This document shows, piece after piece, positions 46,728 through 56,931 of a stretch of DNA of 64,000 nucleotides. Origin of the DNA: JACJXF01 sp038316435 (GTDB taxonomy: Bacteria > Bacteroidota > Bacteroidia > Bacteroidales > GCA-2748055); contig JBBQAQ010000019.1 of NCBI GenBank assembly GCA_038316435.1, forward strand, positions 1 to 64,000. The letters run 5' to 3'. Under the pieces are notes generated by a model. It had not been told where the DNA came from and did no database searches. It worked only from the letters and a program-made list of their open reading frames with translations. Both the position numbers and the translations under genes were made by a program. Within the stretch, counting starts at the first letter, position 1. Every line of letters begins with the position of its first letter.

Positions 46728-48086
46728 ATGAAAACCTTATTATTAGTTTTCGGAATTTTATTCAACTCTTTATTGTCTTATTCCGTGGATTTGCCAAAAC
46801 TGAAAGTCAGTGATGACAGGCGTTTCATAGTTACTGAATCAGGCAAACCCTTTCTCTGGCTTGGAAATACGGCATGGGAAATGATTCACAGGCTTAACAG
46901 GGAAGAAATATCACTTTTCCTGGAAGATTGTTCATCAAAAGGTTTCACGGTTATTCAAACAGTAATACTTGCCGAACTTGATGGCTTAAACACACCCAAT
47001 GCTTATGGAGAGAGACCGCTTATAAATAATGATCCCACCAAACTCAATGAAGAGTATTTCAGGAATGTGGATTTCGCAATAAAAAAAGCCTCGGAACTTG
47101 GACTATATATTGGCCTGCTGCCAACCTGGGGTGATAAGTATTATAAAAAATGGGGTACAGGGCCGGAAATCTTTACTCCCGAAAATGCCGGAATATATGC
47201 GGAGCTCCTGGCAAAACGATATGAAAAATCAACCAACATTATATGGATACTGGGGGGAGACCGTTTCCCGGATCAGCCTAAGCATTTTGAGGTAATCAGG
47301 GCAATAGCAAAGGGCTTAAAAAAGACCGATCCCTCTAAATTAATCAGTTTTCATCCATGGGGAGGAAGGGCAGCCACGGAAGCCTTTAATGAAGACTGGC
47401 TGGATATTGATATGTTTCAGACTACACACGACAGACGGGCAAAAGATTACGAATTTGTTTTGTCCGCAAGAAAAATAAGCCCCGCACGCCCTGTTATTAA
47501 TGGTGAAGCCCGTTACGAAAATATTCCGGACAGACTCGATTCCGATCTTCGTTTTGGCTGGCTTGACGACTCGGACGTAAGAACTTCAGCATACTGGACA
47601 ATGCTCTCAGGTGCAGCCGGGTATACTTATGGCTGCAATGATGTATGGCAAATGTACAGCGTGGGAAAAGATCCGATAATCAGGGCCCGCACCGACTGGT
47701 CAGAAGCCATACACCTGCCCGGATCGCAACAGATGAAATTTCTGCATGAATTATTTTCAAAATTTCCATGGCAGCAAATGATTAACGACCAGAATCTGAT
47801 CCTGAACAATAATCAGAAAGACTCCACATACATGGTCTGTGCGAGGAGCCTGCAAAATGATTTTATTCTTGCTTATACTCCTTTTGGCAAACCACTTACC
47901 CTGGATTTATCGATTCTGAAATCAGCCGCTCTGGAGGCATACTGGTTTAATCCCAGGTCTGGAAAAACGCTGTATATTGGAAACTTCAGCAATTCCGATA
48001 AGCCGGTTTTTGAACCATGGTCGATTGGAAGGGGTAGTGATTTTATACTTCTTGTTAAAGCAAAAGACTATCCTTATAAATTATAG
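46728..48086 (+). CDS. GH140-like glycosidase (DUF4038, putative apiosidase)
   Basis: A 452-residue exported enzyme with a signal peptide (1-20). The TIM-barrel DUF4038 domain (about 25-360) has WLGNTAWEMIHRL, then WILGGDRFPD with Asp178 and VINGEARYE with Glu260 as the likely catalytic pair. A C-terminal beta domain follows (about 370-452), ending DFILLVKAKDYPYKL. The best-known GH140 enzyme removes apiose from rhamnogalacturonan II. Relatives outside that context exist, so apiose specificity is only likely. It opens the + strand glycosidase cluster. Confidence 0.82.
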   Translation: MKTLLLVFGILFNSLLSYSVDLPKLKVSDDRRFIVTESGKPFLWLGNTAWEMIHRLNREEISLFLEDCSSKGFTVIQTVILAELDGLNTPNAYGERPLINNDPTKLNEEYFRNVDFAIKKASELGLYIGLLPTWGDKYYKKWGTGPEIFTPENAGIYAELLAKRYEKSTNIIWILGGDRFPDQPKHFEVIRAIAKGLKKTDPSKLISFHPWGGRAATEAFNEDWLDIDMFQTTHDRRAKDYEFVLSARKISPARPVINGEARYENIPDRLDSDLRFGWLDDSDVRTSAYWTMLSGAAGYTYGCNDVWQMYSVGKDPIIRARTDWSEAIHLPGSQQMKFLHELFSKFPWQQMINDQNLILNNNQKDSTYMVCARSLQNDFILAYTPFGKPLTLDLSILKSAALEAYWFNPRSGKTLYIGNFSNSDKPVFEPWSIGRGSDFILLVKAKDYPYKL

Positions 48087-48300
48087 GAATAATATCGTTT
48101 ATGAATAGTATTAAAACAGCCATCGGCCAATATATTTTCTCCCAGGAATTTGGCTATGGCTTTGATGCCGATGAAAAAACTGCAGACATAATGATATGCC
48201 CGACCCAGATTTGGCAATAAAATAACGAACCCTTTTTGAAAAATACTATGACTCCCGGGAATAAAAAAAAGTTATTTTAGCAGTCTAAAACTACCTGATC
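48087..48300. other. Gap between GH140-like and GH9 genes
   Basis: 214 bp. It contains a 39-codon frame (48101-48220, MNSIKTAIGQYIFSQEFGYG and so on). Its composition is protein-like but it has no recognised family; it may be debris. Confidence 0.35.
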
Positions 48301-51300
48301 ATGCATAGAATAATAATCTTCTTCGTTTGCCTTTTTGCTTCTTTTAACTTAAGTGCTTCTGATATAACTGAAGTACTTCCGCTTACCAATAAAATTATCT
48401 GGATTCACTTTGATGACGGTTCGGTTACTTATCCGAATACTCTCAATGTTCAGCGACTAAACACTGTATCTGCCGCAGATCCTTCTTCCTGGTCGTTAAG
48501 CAGCACAGATGATGCTGATTTCCTTTCTGTCAGGAACCCGGGACAGGTTGGCCGGAAATCAAAAGGTACAGAGTTTATGAAAACCCCTGAAATCTGGGGA
48601 GGAAGCTCATTTAATCCTACGACAAAACCTTGGGCTTCAGAACATGACATTTACCTTGTTCTGGATAAAACCCTGAAATCAGGAAAAACATACAAGCTAT
48701 CAACAGGAAGTCTGGCTACAAATGGTTCAGAATGGACATTTACCTATGATGAAACACAACTAAGATCTGAGGCGGTGCATGTAAATACAATTGGCTATGC
48801 AACTGATGCACCGAAGTATGGTTATATCTACCAGTGGATGGGCGACCTTGGAGGACTTAGTCTTTCTGCTTACTCCTCTGCAAAATTCCAAGTGTTTATG
48901 GAAGGAAACTCCACTCCCGTTAAGGAAGGAACAATTCGGAAACGCAAATCTGCCACCAATGCTGAAACCGGACAGTCAAATGACACTCCCGATAAAAATT
49001 TCCTCGGAGCTGAAGTTTATGATTGCGATTTTTCAGATGTAACGGCTGATGGAACTTATTATCTGGTTATCGAAGGCGTGGGTAGATCCTTCCCCTTCAA
49101 AATAGGAACTGACGCAGTGTTTGAGGCATACTATAATGTTTTGCGGGGCTTGTATCATCAAAGGTCGGGAATAAGACTTGCTCCTCCCTATACAGCTGCC
49201 GATTATATCCGCCCGGTTAACCAGAATACAAAAGTTATGAGTGATGACGGAACCAGTTTTGCCGGAAAATTACTTTACTCGGATTACCCAATGACATCCT
49301 GGGAAAATGGCGACGGAGGAGGAACTTCGGTGCCTGCTATCAAGGCTGCTGCAATTGGCAAACCCCTGAATGTTGCCGGCTGGTATCACGATGCAGGCGA
49401 CTGGGATCAGTATTCGTCCCACGAGAGAATTCCCATTTTGCTGATGCTGACTTATGAATATTCCCCGGAAAATTTCTGTGATGCTGACCTGAATATTCCT
49501 GAGAGCGGGAACGGAATCCCCGACATTATTGACGAGGCCTCCTGGCTGATTAAATTCAATTACCGCCTGCGCAAAGAGCTGATGGCAAAAGGATATAGCG
49601 ATGGAGGAGTTGGAGGTGCACGCATCTGCGCTGATGTTTTTACCAGTGAAGACGGAAATGCTGAAAGCAGCCTGCCTTCCTGGAAGGAAAACCGCAGAAC
49701 AGTGGTTACAAAAGCTGATGCTTTTATGACCTATCTGTATGCCGGACAAGCTTCGCAATTTGCCCTGATTCTGAAAAAACTCGGGAAAAATTCGGCCAAG
49801 TTCCCTGTGGAAATGCTTGATGCTGTTGAATTCACAGCTATGTCACACGATTCCGTTAACTGGACAAAAGAAGCCGAAGAAGCTTTCACATGGGCTTCCA
49901 AACCTGAAAACCAACCCACAGGAAATACCAACTTCGGCAGCAATGTTAAGATTTACAAGCTGTATGCTGCGGTTAACCTCTACAGGATTACCGGGAAGCA
50001 GACCTATCAGGATGCAGCAAAAATAATTCTCAATGAGCTTAAAAATTCAACCGGACTTGCAGAAGATGAAAGGTGGGGCGTTTATTCTTACCTCTTAGCC
50101 AATAATCAGGATGTGGATAAGGTATTGCAAACGGAACTTAAAACGGTGGCTATAAACAATGCCGATTCAAAATTTCTGAATGCCGTGGAAAAACGAGCCT
50201 GCCGCTGGGGAGGAATCTATGACATGCCAATGCTCGTTGGACAGGCAACAACTCCCATGGTTTTTGAGGCCATTGTTGCTTACGAACTTACAGGAAATAT
50301 AAAATACAAAAACGCCATTCATACCACTGCCGATTATTTCCTTGGATCAAATCCGCGTCATACCACATGGATGACAGGTGTTGGCCCAAGGCCTGCAGCC
50401 TGCGGGTTTCATCTCGACAGCAGGTATAACCACAACTGGGTTCTTTACCCTGGATTTATTCCATACGGCCCATGGTCAATGGCTTATGGCACCCCAACTT
50501 TTACTTGGACCATGGACGGCGTTTCAGTTCTCGGCGGAGGAGGTCCCTGGGATAAAGATTGGGCCAACTTCTCACAATATCCTTTGATGGACAAATGGCC
50601 GGGTCATGAACGATGGAACAGTAATATCCACTCTCCTATGTCGTCTGAAAATACAATACATCAGAATACGGTTTACGGGGGATTGGCCTATGGTTTCGTA
50701 AACTCACGACACAATACTAATGCAATATCCGCAAAAAAAATAACAGTTCTAAACCTTGGAAACGGCGATATTCAGCTCAATTTGCAAGGTCAGGATACCT
50801 TGCTGACAGTTACAGTAAATATCATTGACGCCAACTTTGCAGCCCTTAAATGGAAATCATCGGATCCAAGGATTGCTTGGGTTGATGACTTTGGCAGGGT
50901 TACGGGAGTCAGCACTGGTTCATGCACAATTTCTGCAATTACACTGGATGAAAGTGTTTCTGCCTCCTGCACTGTGACTTGTAGCTGGCCGGAAATTGAT
51001 GTTGAGTCCATTTCCATTAGCCCTGATACCCTGTCGATTGTTGAAGGTCAAAAAAAAACCCTTTCAATAACCTTTTCACCAGCCAACGCAACAAATAAGT
51101 TTGTAAACTGGAGTTATACAAGTGAAGGAATTGTTTCGGTTGATGAGAACGGTATACTTACAGCTCTTGCTCCCGGGAGTGTTTGGGCTATTGCCACGTC
51201 ACTTAACAATTCAAAAAAAGATACTTGCCGGATTTTTGTTAAAGAAGCTGTAGATTATGTCATTGCTGATTTCGATAATGTTGTTCCTGTTACTACTATC

Positions 51301-52983
51301 CCGACACCTGACTCAGCCCAGTTATATACCCCTGAAGGCACCAATGATACCCGCTTTGACAATCCTTTAATCAATGGGAGTAACCCAAGTTCCAAAGTTG
51401 TAAAATGGAAACGACCTGCAGGCGACTGGAGATTGGTCGGCATGGTATTGGCAACCGATTATCCACAGGATCTGAGTCAGTATGCACAGTTCCAGTTCAA
51501 ATATTATGGCTCGGGTGTTGTTGATTTCTATATCCAGATGATGGCTGACGACAATAGCACTTTTGAGATAAATGAATCCGTTGAAGGTGAAGATTGCTGG
51601 CAATTATTCAGTTATGACCTGGTAGAGAATAAAACTTTTGTGCAGTTTAACGTTTTTGTCAACAAACAAGGCAATCCTGGTGCAATACCAGTGCTTTTTG
51701 ATGATTTCGTGTTGAAAGGAAAACCCGTTCAAAGATTCGATGGCACAACTATAAGTGATACTTATATGGAACTAAATTCATTCCAGTCAGCCACACTCTT
51801 TGCTGATGCATCTGGTCATCCCTTTACATGGGTCTCAACCGACCCTGAGGTGGCAACTGTAGATCAAAACGGAAATGTGAGTGCCGTTTCCGGTGGCACA
51901 GCCCTTATCAAAGCCGTGCCTCTTTTTGGGAATTCAGTGCAGTGCGAAGTGGTTGTGGATGGTGGAGTTTCAACCGGCGCCAAATCTAAAATAATTGCAG
52001 ATTTTGAAGCCATTAAGGTCGACTGGTCTGGAGGATATGGGGTATACGGATGGGGTTCCGATTCCATTTTAAAAGCCGACAATCCCTTGAAAAACGTAGA
52101 TAATAATTCAGATAAAACCCTTATATGGAAACGCGATGGCGCCAATCTCTGGGGTGGCTATGGATTCCAGTTCCCTATGGAAAATTCAACGGGCTGGGAT
52201 TTGCTTTCCTTCCAGCTCTATGCAACAAGAGCGGTTAATACAATACGCCTCGAGGTTTTTAACGCCGATCTGCGTCTTGGCTTTTACCAGCTGAATAACC
52301 TTGGTATAAAGGAAAACGAATGGACTACTGTCTCCTTCGACTTTGCCGACATGGAAATTCAAAATAAGGATTTCAATAAACTGCAATTTCAGATTGCAGT
52401 AGGCAGTGATTTTACTATGCTCACATACATCGATAATGTAATGATCAGAACTACGGGTGAAATCAAAGTCGCAAGTGTTACAATAATCGAAACCGGACCT
52501 ATTGCAAAAATCACCACTGATCCGGCATTCCAGTTATCCGTAAATGTCCTGCCACTAAATGCAACAAACAAACTTGTAAACTGGAACTCTTCCAACACGA
52601 AGGTTGCAACCGTTACGACAGGCGGCCTGGTTACTGTTAAAGGAGCGGGAACAGCGAATATAACTGCTACTTCAGCAGAAAATTCTACTATTAAGGCAAG
52701 TGTAGCAGTTAATGTATCATTTCCTTTGTCGGTTAATGGGGGTCAATATCAGGGCGTTTCAATTTACCCAAACCCGTTTTCTGAATCTCTAACAATATCG
52801 AACCTGGAAATGATTGCCAGAATCGAGCTTACAAATATCCTTGGTAATAAATTAATAAGTATTGAAATAAAAGATATAGAAACACTTGATATCCCTGCTG
52901 AAGACCTTTCACCGGGAATTTATTTTGTTAATACATATTCTGCAAATGGCTACCGGTCGACATATAAAATTATAAGGAAATAA
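48301..52983 (+). CDS. GH9 endoglucanase-like, multi-domain, T9SS-secreted
   Basis: A 1560-residue secreted enzyme. A signal peptide (1-20) leads to an Ig-like CelD_N domain (about 155-260) and the GH9 catalytic barrel (about 265-810). The catalytic region WYHDAGDWDQY holds Asp364 and Asp367. A late SSENTIHQN supplies the probable acid Glu783. Bacterial Ig-like Big_2 domains (about 815-990, 1120-1180 and 1335-1410) alternate with two carbohydrate-binding-like beta sandwiches (about 990-1115 and 1190-1330). A T9SS sorting domain (GVSIYPNPFSESLTI to YKIIRK) closes the protein. GH9 enzymes cut beta-1,4-glucans or related chains; the exact substrate is not settled. Confidence 0.9.
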   Translation: MHRIIIFFVCLFASFNLSASDITEVLPLTNKIIWIHFDDGSVTYPNTLNVQRLNTVSAADPSSWSLSSTDDADFLSVRNPGQVGRKSKGTEFMKTPEIWGGSSFNPTTKPWASEHDIYLVLDKTLKSGKTYKLSTGSLATNGSEWTFTYDETQLRSEAVHVNTIGYATDAPKYGYIYQWMGDLGGLSLSAYSSAKFQVFMEGNSTPVKEGTIRKRKSATNAETGQSNDTPDKNFLGAEVYDCDFSDVTADGTYYLVIEGVGRSFPFKIGTDAVFEAYYNVLRGLYHQRSGIRLAPPYTAADYIRPVNQNTKVMSDDGTSFAGKLLYSDYPMTSWENGDGGGTSVPAIKAAAIGKPLNVAGWYHDAGDWDQYSSHERIPILLMLTYEYSPENFCDADLNIPESGNGIPDIIDEASWLIKFNYRLRKELMAKGYSDGGVGGARICADVFTSEDGNAESSLPSWKENRRTVVTKADAFMTYLYAGQASQFALILKKLGKNSAKFPVEMLDAVEFTAMSHDSVNWTKEAEEAFTWASKPENQPTGNTNFGSNVKIYKLYAAVNLYRITGKQTYQDAAKIILNELKNSTGLAEDERWGVYSYLLANNQDVDKVLQTELKTVAINNADSKFLNAVEKRACRWGGIYDMPMLVGQATTPMVFEAIVAYELTGNIKYKNAIHTTADYFLGSNPRHTTWMTGVGPRPAACGFHLDSRYNHNWVLYPGFIPYGPWSMAYGTPTFTWTMDGVSVLGGGGPWDKDWANFSQYPLMDKWPGHERWNSNIHSPMSSENTIHQNTVYGGLAYGFVNSRHNTNAISAKKITVLNLGNGDIQLNLQGQDTLLTVTVNIIDANFAALKWKSSDPRIAWVDDFGRVTGVSTGSCTISAITLDESVSASCTVTCSWPEIDVESISISPDTLSIVEGQKKTLSITFSPANATNKFVNWSYTSEGIVSVDENGILTALAPGSVWAIATSLNNSKKDTCRIFVKEAVDYVIADFDNVVPVTTIPTPDSAQLYTPEGTNDTRFDNPLINGSNPSSKVVKWKRPAGDWRLVGMVLATDYPQDLSQYAQFQFKYYGSGVVDFYIQMMADDNSTFEINESVEGEDCWQLFSYDLVENKTFVQFNVFVNKQGNPGAIPVLFDDFVLKGKPVQRFDGTTISDTYMELNSFQSATLFADASGHPFTWVSTDPEVATVDQNGNVSAVSGGTALIKAVPLFGNSVQCEVVVDGGVSTGAKSKIIADFEAIKVDWSGGYGVYGWGSDSILKADNPLKNVDNNSDKTLIWKRDGANLWGGYGFQFPMENSTGWDLLSFQLYATRAVNTIRLEVFNADLRLGFYQLNNLGIKENEWTTVSFDFADMEIQNKDFNKLQFQIAVGSDFTMLTYIDNVMIRTTGEIKVASVTIIETGPIAKITTDPAFQLSVNVLPLNATNKLVNWNSSNTKVATVTTGGLVTVKGAGTANITATSAENSTIKASVAVNVSFPLSVNGGQYQGVSIYPNPFSESLTISNLEMIARIELTNILGNKLISIEIKDIETLDIPAEDLSPGIYFVNTYSANGYRSTYKIIRK

Positions 52984-53138
52984 GATTAATTGTTTAAGTG
53001 AGTCGAGTTGATTTTTCAGGGCCAATATGCTGAATGAGGAATAGGAATCCAATAATTCTGGTTTAAAAGTCAGCAGGATCGGCAGATTAGAGACGGGTAA
53101 TAATTGTAATTGAAGAAAACTTATGTTATTTCAAAAAA

Positions 53139-53537
53139 CGAAAAAAAGCCGTCTTTTCAGAATATTTGGAAGACAATACTTCCATGATTGCCGACCGAAG
53201 GTTTAAATATATTTTTACCACTGGCAAGCGGGACCTTGGAATTGGCTGTGAAACCGGCTTCGGACCTTCAGGGATATACCAGTTCCTTTACGATTTGCAG
53301 GATGATCCCGGTGAAACACAGAATCTGGCTTATGAAAAAGAGTTTATCCAGGTAAGGGATTCGATGGCTGGCCTCCTTCTGGAAAGATTTATAGAAACAC
53401 ATCCTTTTTCAGGGGATGTTCCAAAGGGTCTGAATAAAATAGGGAAATTAATATGGTTTAATGAACCCAATGATATTGGCGATGAGCCGGGTAAAACAGA
53501 ACTTGAAAGAATATTTAAATCAGAATATGAAAATTAA
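53139..53537 (+). pseudogene. Sulfatase C-terminal fragment
   Basis: The frame reads KKAVFSEYLEDNTSMIADRR, then FKYIFTTG and YQFLYDLQDDPGETQNLA, the normal end of a formylglycine-dependent sulfatase (DUF4976-type region). The catalytic N-terminal domain with the C-x-P-x-R site is absent. The frame is open only from 53091. The stop at 53537 overlaps the start of the next gene (ATG 53527) by 11 bp. It is a leftover of a deleted sulfatase gene. Confidence 0.8.
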
Positions 53538-55203
53538 TCAGCTTGCCGGTAAAGTGGTAGTTTCGTTATTAATTCCTGGCTCATTCATATCATTATCAGC
53601 GCAGTACAAGGTTGACTCTATGTGCGGCGCAAAAGTATTCCTGGATAAATCAGGCAAACTCCTTTCCCGCTACGAACCACAAATTCCGGGTGCCGGATAT
53701 GAAAAGGCAGTGAAATTGGCTGTTGGTTTCTGGAAAAATTGTCCTGACAGCAAGACGAATAACCTTCCTTTGTATATTACCCATTGCTCCATGTACCGCG
53801 GTGGAAAAGGCGGTTTCTTTGGCTCAAGCTGGCCGCATAACCCGATAGTCGTGAATGCCGGCATGGTGCAGAGTTTTGCCATCGATTGGCGAAACTATTC
53901 GGGCGATGAGACTATGATTGACATTACCCGCCAAGGCCTCGACCACCAGTTGAAATACGGAACAACTCCTGCAAACTGGGAATGGGCTTCGGTTCCTTAT
54001 GCCAGTTCGGAGGCCGGTGAAATTATTTACGATGGCGCATCTAAATTTGACATGGCAGTAACTGCCGAAAACATTGGCCGGGGTGATGGCTCTTATGTTT
54101 TGGAAGTGGATAAAGTCGGGGATATGGGTATTGCCTACCTGAAAGTCTATGAAATTACCGGTGAGCAAAAATACCTAGATGCTGCCATTCAATGTGCCGA
54201 TGCGTTGGCAAAACATGTGCGGAAAGGAGTGCACGGGAAAGCAGGACTTGAATGGAAAATCCTTGTGCTGACTTCTCCCTGGCCTTTCAGAGTAAGAGCT
54301 GAAAAAGGTGAAATTCTCGAAGATTACACTTCGCATGTAGTTGACAATTTGCGACTGATAGAAGAACTTATTCGCATTAAAGACCGCATTCAGCTTCCTG
54401 CCGAAAAGGCAATTGCCTACCAAAAGGTCGCAGAGATTGTCTGGTACTGGCTCTATTCGTCTGAAGGGCCAATTAAAACTTCCATCTGGAAAGGTTATTT
54501 TGAAGACATCCGCATCGACGATATCAACCTTAACCGGGTTAACAACAGCCCGATGGAATTTGCCCGCTATTTAATCAAGCATCCGCAAAACGACCCGAAT
54601 ATTGCGACAACAGTTCCCGGTTTAATCTGGTGGGTGAAAAATACCTTCAGCGAATCAGGCATGAATGCCATTAACGAGCAAACCGGCTGTTATCAGCCAA
54701 TGGGTAGTCATACTTCACGTTACGCATCAATTTGTGCTTTATGGTATGAATACAGCGGCGAAAAATGGTTTAAGGAAGAAGCTTACCGCTACTTTAACCA
54801 TGCTACCTATATGGCCGAACCCGATGGCGTAATACAAACCGGCCATAACTGGGGCGACGAAATATGGTTTTCGGATGGGTATGTCGATTATATCCGGCAT
54901 TTTATGGAAGGACTGGCTGCCATTCCCGAATGGGTGCCCCTCGGAAACCATCTGCTGAAATCCACTTCGGTAGTTCAAACCATTGAATACAAGGACAACA
55001 GTGTTTCCTTCAGCACCTTTGACGATGCCGCACAGGTAACACTGCGAATGACATCGAAACCAAAAATAATTACAGTTAACGGAAAGCGAATCGAGCCCAC
55101 AGGAAAATTTGCAGCCAATAGCTGGACCTGGACTACACTTGAAAAAGGTGGAGTGGTTAAAATAAATTATTCGAAAGGAAACAAAATCCTGATAAGCCAA
55201 TAA
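53527..55203 (+). CDS. Exported alpha-helical-barrel protein, putative glycosidase (paralog A)
   Basis: A 558-residue protein with a signal peptide (1-25, ending LSAQ). The body is rich in paired helices (for example YLKVYEITGEQKYLDAAIQC) with aromatic and acidic loops, as in six-hairpin or (alpha/alpha)6 glycosidases and lyases. Candidate functional segments are FEDIRIDD, GSHTSRYASICALWYEYSG and DEIWFSDGYVDYIRHF. A small C-terminal beta domain ends it. I do not recognise a named GH family. ATG 53527 is preferred to 53461 because it gives the signal peptide. The next gene is a paralog. Confidence 0.7.
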   Translation: MKINQLAGKVVVSLLIPGSFISLSAQYKVDSMCGAKVFLDKSGKLLSRYEPQIPGAGYEKAVKLAVGFWKNCPDSKTNNLPLYITHCSMYRGGKGGFFGSSWPHNPIVVNAGMVQSFAIDWRNYSGDETMIDITRQGLDHQLKYGTTPANWEWASVPYASSEAGEIIYDGASKFDMAVTAENIGRGDGSYVLEVDKVGDMGIAYLKVYEITGEQKYLDAAIQCADALAKHVRKGVHGKAGLEWKILVLTSPWPFRVRAEKGEILEDYTSHVVDNLRLIEELIRIKDRIQLPAEKAIAYQKVAEIVWYWLYSSEGPIKTSIWKGYFEDIRIDDINLNRVNNSPMEFARYLIKHPQNDPNIATTVPGLIWWVKNTFSESGMNAINEQTGCYQPMGSHTSRYASICALWYEYSGEKWFKEEAYRYFNHATYMAEPDGVIQTGHNWGDEIWFSDGYVDYIRHFMEGLAAIPEWVPLGNHLLKSTSVVQTIEYKDNSVSFSTFDDAAQVTLRMTSKPKIITVNGKRIEPTGKFAANSWTWTTLEKGGVVKINYSKGNKILISQ

Positions 55204-55222
55204 TCAGTCTCAAAAAGTTTTT

Positions 55223-56866
55223 ATGAAAACAATTCCAGTATTAATCATCGCAATTTTATCAATTTCAATACCCGGATTTGGTCAGAAACCTGCCTGTCAT
55301 AATACAATGCAGGATACGGTATTGATTGGCGATACAATACAGTATCATCCCATACGCATCAGCAAGGCTGATAATTCGCTCCTTCCATGGTATTCATCAG
55401 ATCCCGGAAAATCGTATGATTTTGTGATCAATGCGACCTGGAATTTCTGGGACACCATGCGAACTGACCTTAACGGGTTGCCATACTATATGAACCACCA
55501 GGTTTGGAAAGCAGAAGTTAATGACACAAGGGGCGTTGCGGGTTCGCAATTTGAAATGGCACTCAGTTCGTGGCGCCTGTTGTACCAATATTCAGGTAAT
55601 GAGCGAATTAAGGAGAATATGAAATTCATTGGTGATTACTATATCAGCCACAGCCTTTCGCCTTCCACTGCCGAATGGGCCAACTTGCCATATCCTTACA
55701 ACACCCTGACATACTCAGGCACTTACGACGGTGATATGGTAATCGGGAAAGATTATACGCAACCCGACAAGGCCGGCTCTTTTGGCAATGAATTGATTAA
55801 TCTTTATAAAGTAATTGGAACCGGGAGCCATGGTCAGACACCCACCGGTATTTATCTGGAAACAGCTATAAAAATTGCCAACACACTGGCAAAGCATACC
55901 TTATCCGGGAATGATACCATATCTCCCTTGCCGTTTAAAGTGAATGCAATGGTTGGCAAGTATGGCAGGATAACCAATACGGAAGGCATAGAAAAGGAGG
56001 TGCAGTTATTTAATTATACCACAAATTGGTCGGGTACAATGGAATTGTTTTTAGAGTTAATCCGAATGAACAGGGGAAATACCGTGGAATACCAAAAAGC
56101 CTTCGATACTTTGCTTGCCTGGATGAAGAAATATCCGTTAAAGAATAACCGTTGGGGACCATTTTTCGAAGATATTGTTGGAAATAGTGAGACACAGATC
56201 AATGCAATCACCTTTGCTCAGTTCATGATGAATCATCAGGAATACTTTCCCGACTGGAAAAATGAGGTAAAGGGTATCTTTGCATGGGTTTACAAAGAAC
56301 TTGGAAACAAGGAGTGGGAAAAATTCAATGTGGTAGTTGTAAATGAACAGACTGCTTACAGGATACCGGGCAACAGCCATACCTCGAGACAGGCATCGGC
56401 CGAATTGCAGTATACTGAACTAACAGGTGACCAGACTTTTGTAAAAAACGCCATCCGCCAGCTAAACTGGGCAACATATATGGTTGACTTCGACGGCAAA
56501 AACCGGTACATGCACGATGATATCTGGTTATCCGATGGTTATGGAGATTACAATCGGCATTACCTGCGTGCAATGGCCGCCCTGCCTGAGCTCGCCCCTT
56601 CCGATGCAAACAGGTTGCTAGGTTCAACCTCCGTGGTTCAATTTATCGAATATAAGTCCGGCCAGGTATCCTTCACTACCTTCGACAATGCTTCACAGGT
56701 AACGCTCCGGATGACATCGAAACCAAAAATAATTACCGTCAGCGGAAAGCGAATCGAACCAGTTGGAAAGCCCGCTGCTAATAGCTGGGCCTGGATCCCA
56801 TTAGAAAAAGGTGGAGTTGTTAAAATTAATTATACTTCGGGTAATAAAATTAGTATTGAGCAATAA
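55223..56866 (+). CDS. Exported alpha-helical-barrel protein, putative glycosidase (paralog B)
   Basis: A 547-residue relative of the protein encoded just upstream, with a signal peptide (1-20). Shared landmarks are PFFEDIVG, GNSHTSRQASAELQYTELTG and DDIWLSDGYGDYNRHYL. In the catalytic part the two proteins are only moderately alike. The last about 80 residues (from STSVVQFIEYK) are about three-quarters identical by eye. The start lies 19 bp after the stop of paralog A. The reaction is not known, but the location among GH2 and GH9 genes suggests glycan breakdown. Confidence 0.7.
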   Translation: MKTIPVLIIAILSISIPGFGQKPACHNTMQDTVLIGDTIQYHPIRISKADNSLLPWYSSDPGKSYDFVINATWNFWDTMRTDLNGLPYYMNHQVWKAEVNDTRGVAGSQFEMALSSWRLLYQYSGNERIKENMKFIGDYYISHSLSPSTAEWANLPYPYNTLTYSGTYDGDMVIGKDYTQPDKAGSFGNELINLYKVIGTGSHGQTPTGIYLETAIKIANTLAKHTLSGNDTISPLPFKVNAMVGKYGRITNTEGIEKEVQLFNYTTNWSGTMELFLELIRMNRGNTVEYQKAFDTLLAWMKKYPLKNNRWGPFFEDIVGNSETQINAITFAQFMMNHQEYFPDWKNEVKGIFAWVYKELGNKEWEKFNVVVVNEQTAYRIPGNSHTSRQASAELQYTELTGDQTFVKNAIRQLNWATYMVDFDGKNRYMHDDIWLSDGYGDYNRHYLRAMAALPELAPSDANRLLGSTSVVQFIEYKSGQVSFTTFDNASQVTLRMTSKPKIITVSGKRIEPVGKPAANSWAWIPLEKGGVVKINYTSGNKISIEQ

Positions 56867-56931
56867 CTCTAATTCGATTCTTTACTCGCAGATAGACATT
56901 CACATTGATAAAAACTTTTTAAACACGAATA

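Noticed and set aside
48101..48220. 39-codon frame between the GH140-like and GH9 genes as a separate gene
   Set aside because: Too short, no domain, no signal peptide; recorded only as part of the gap.
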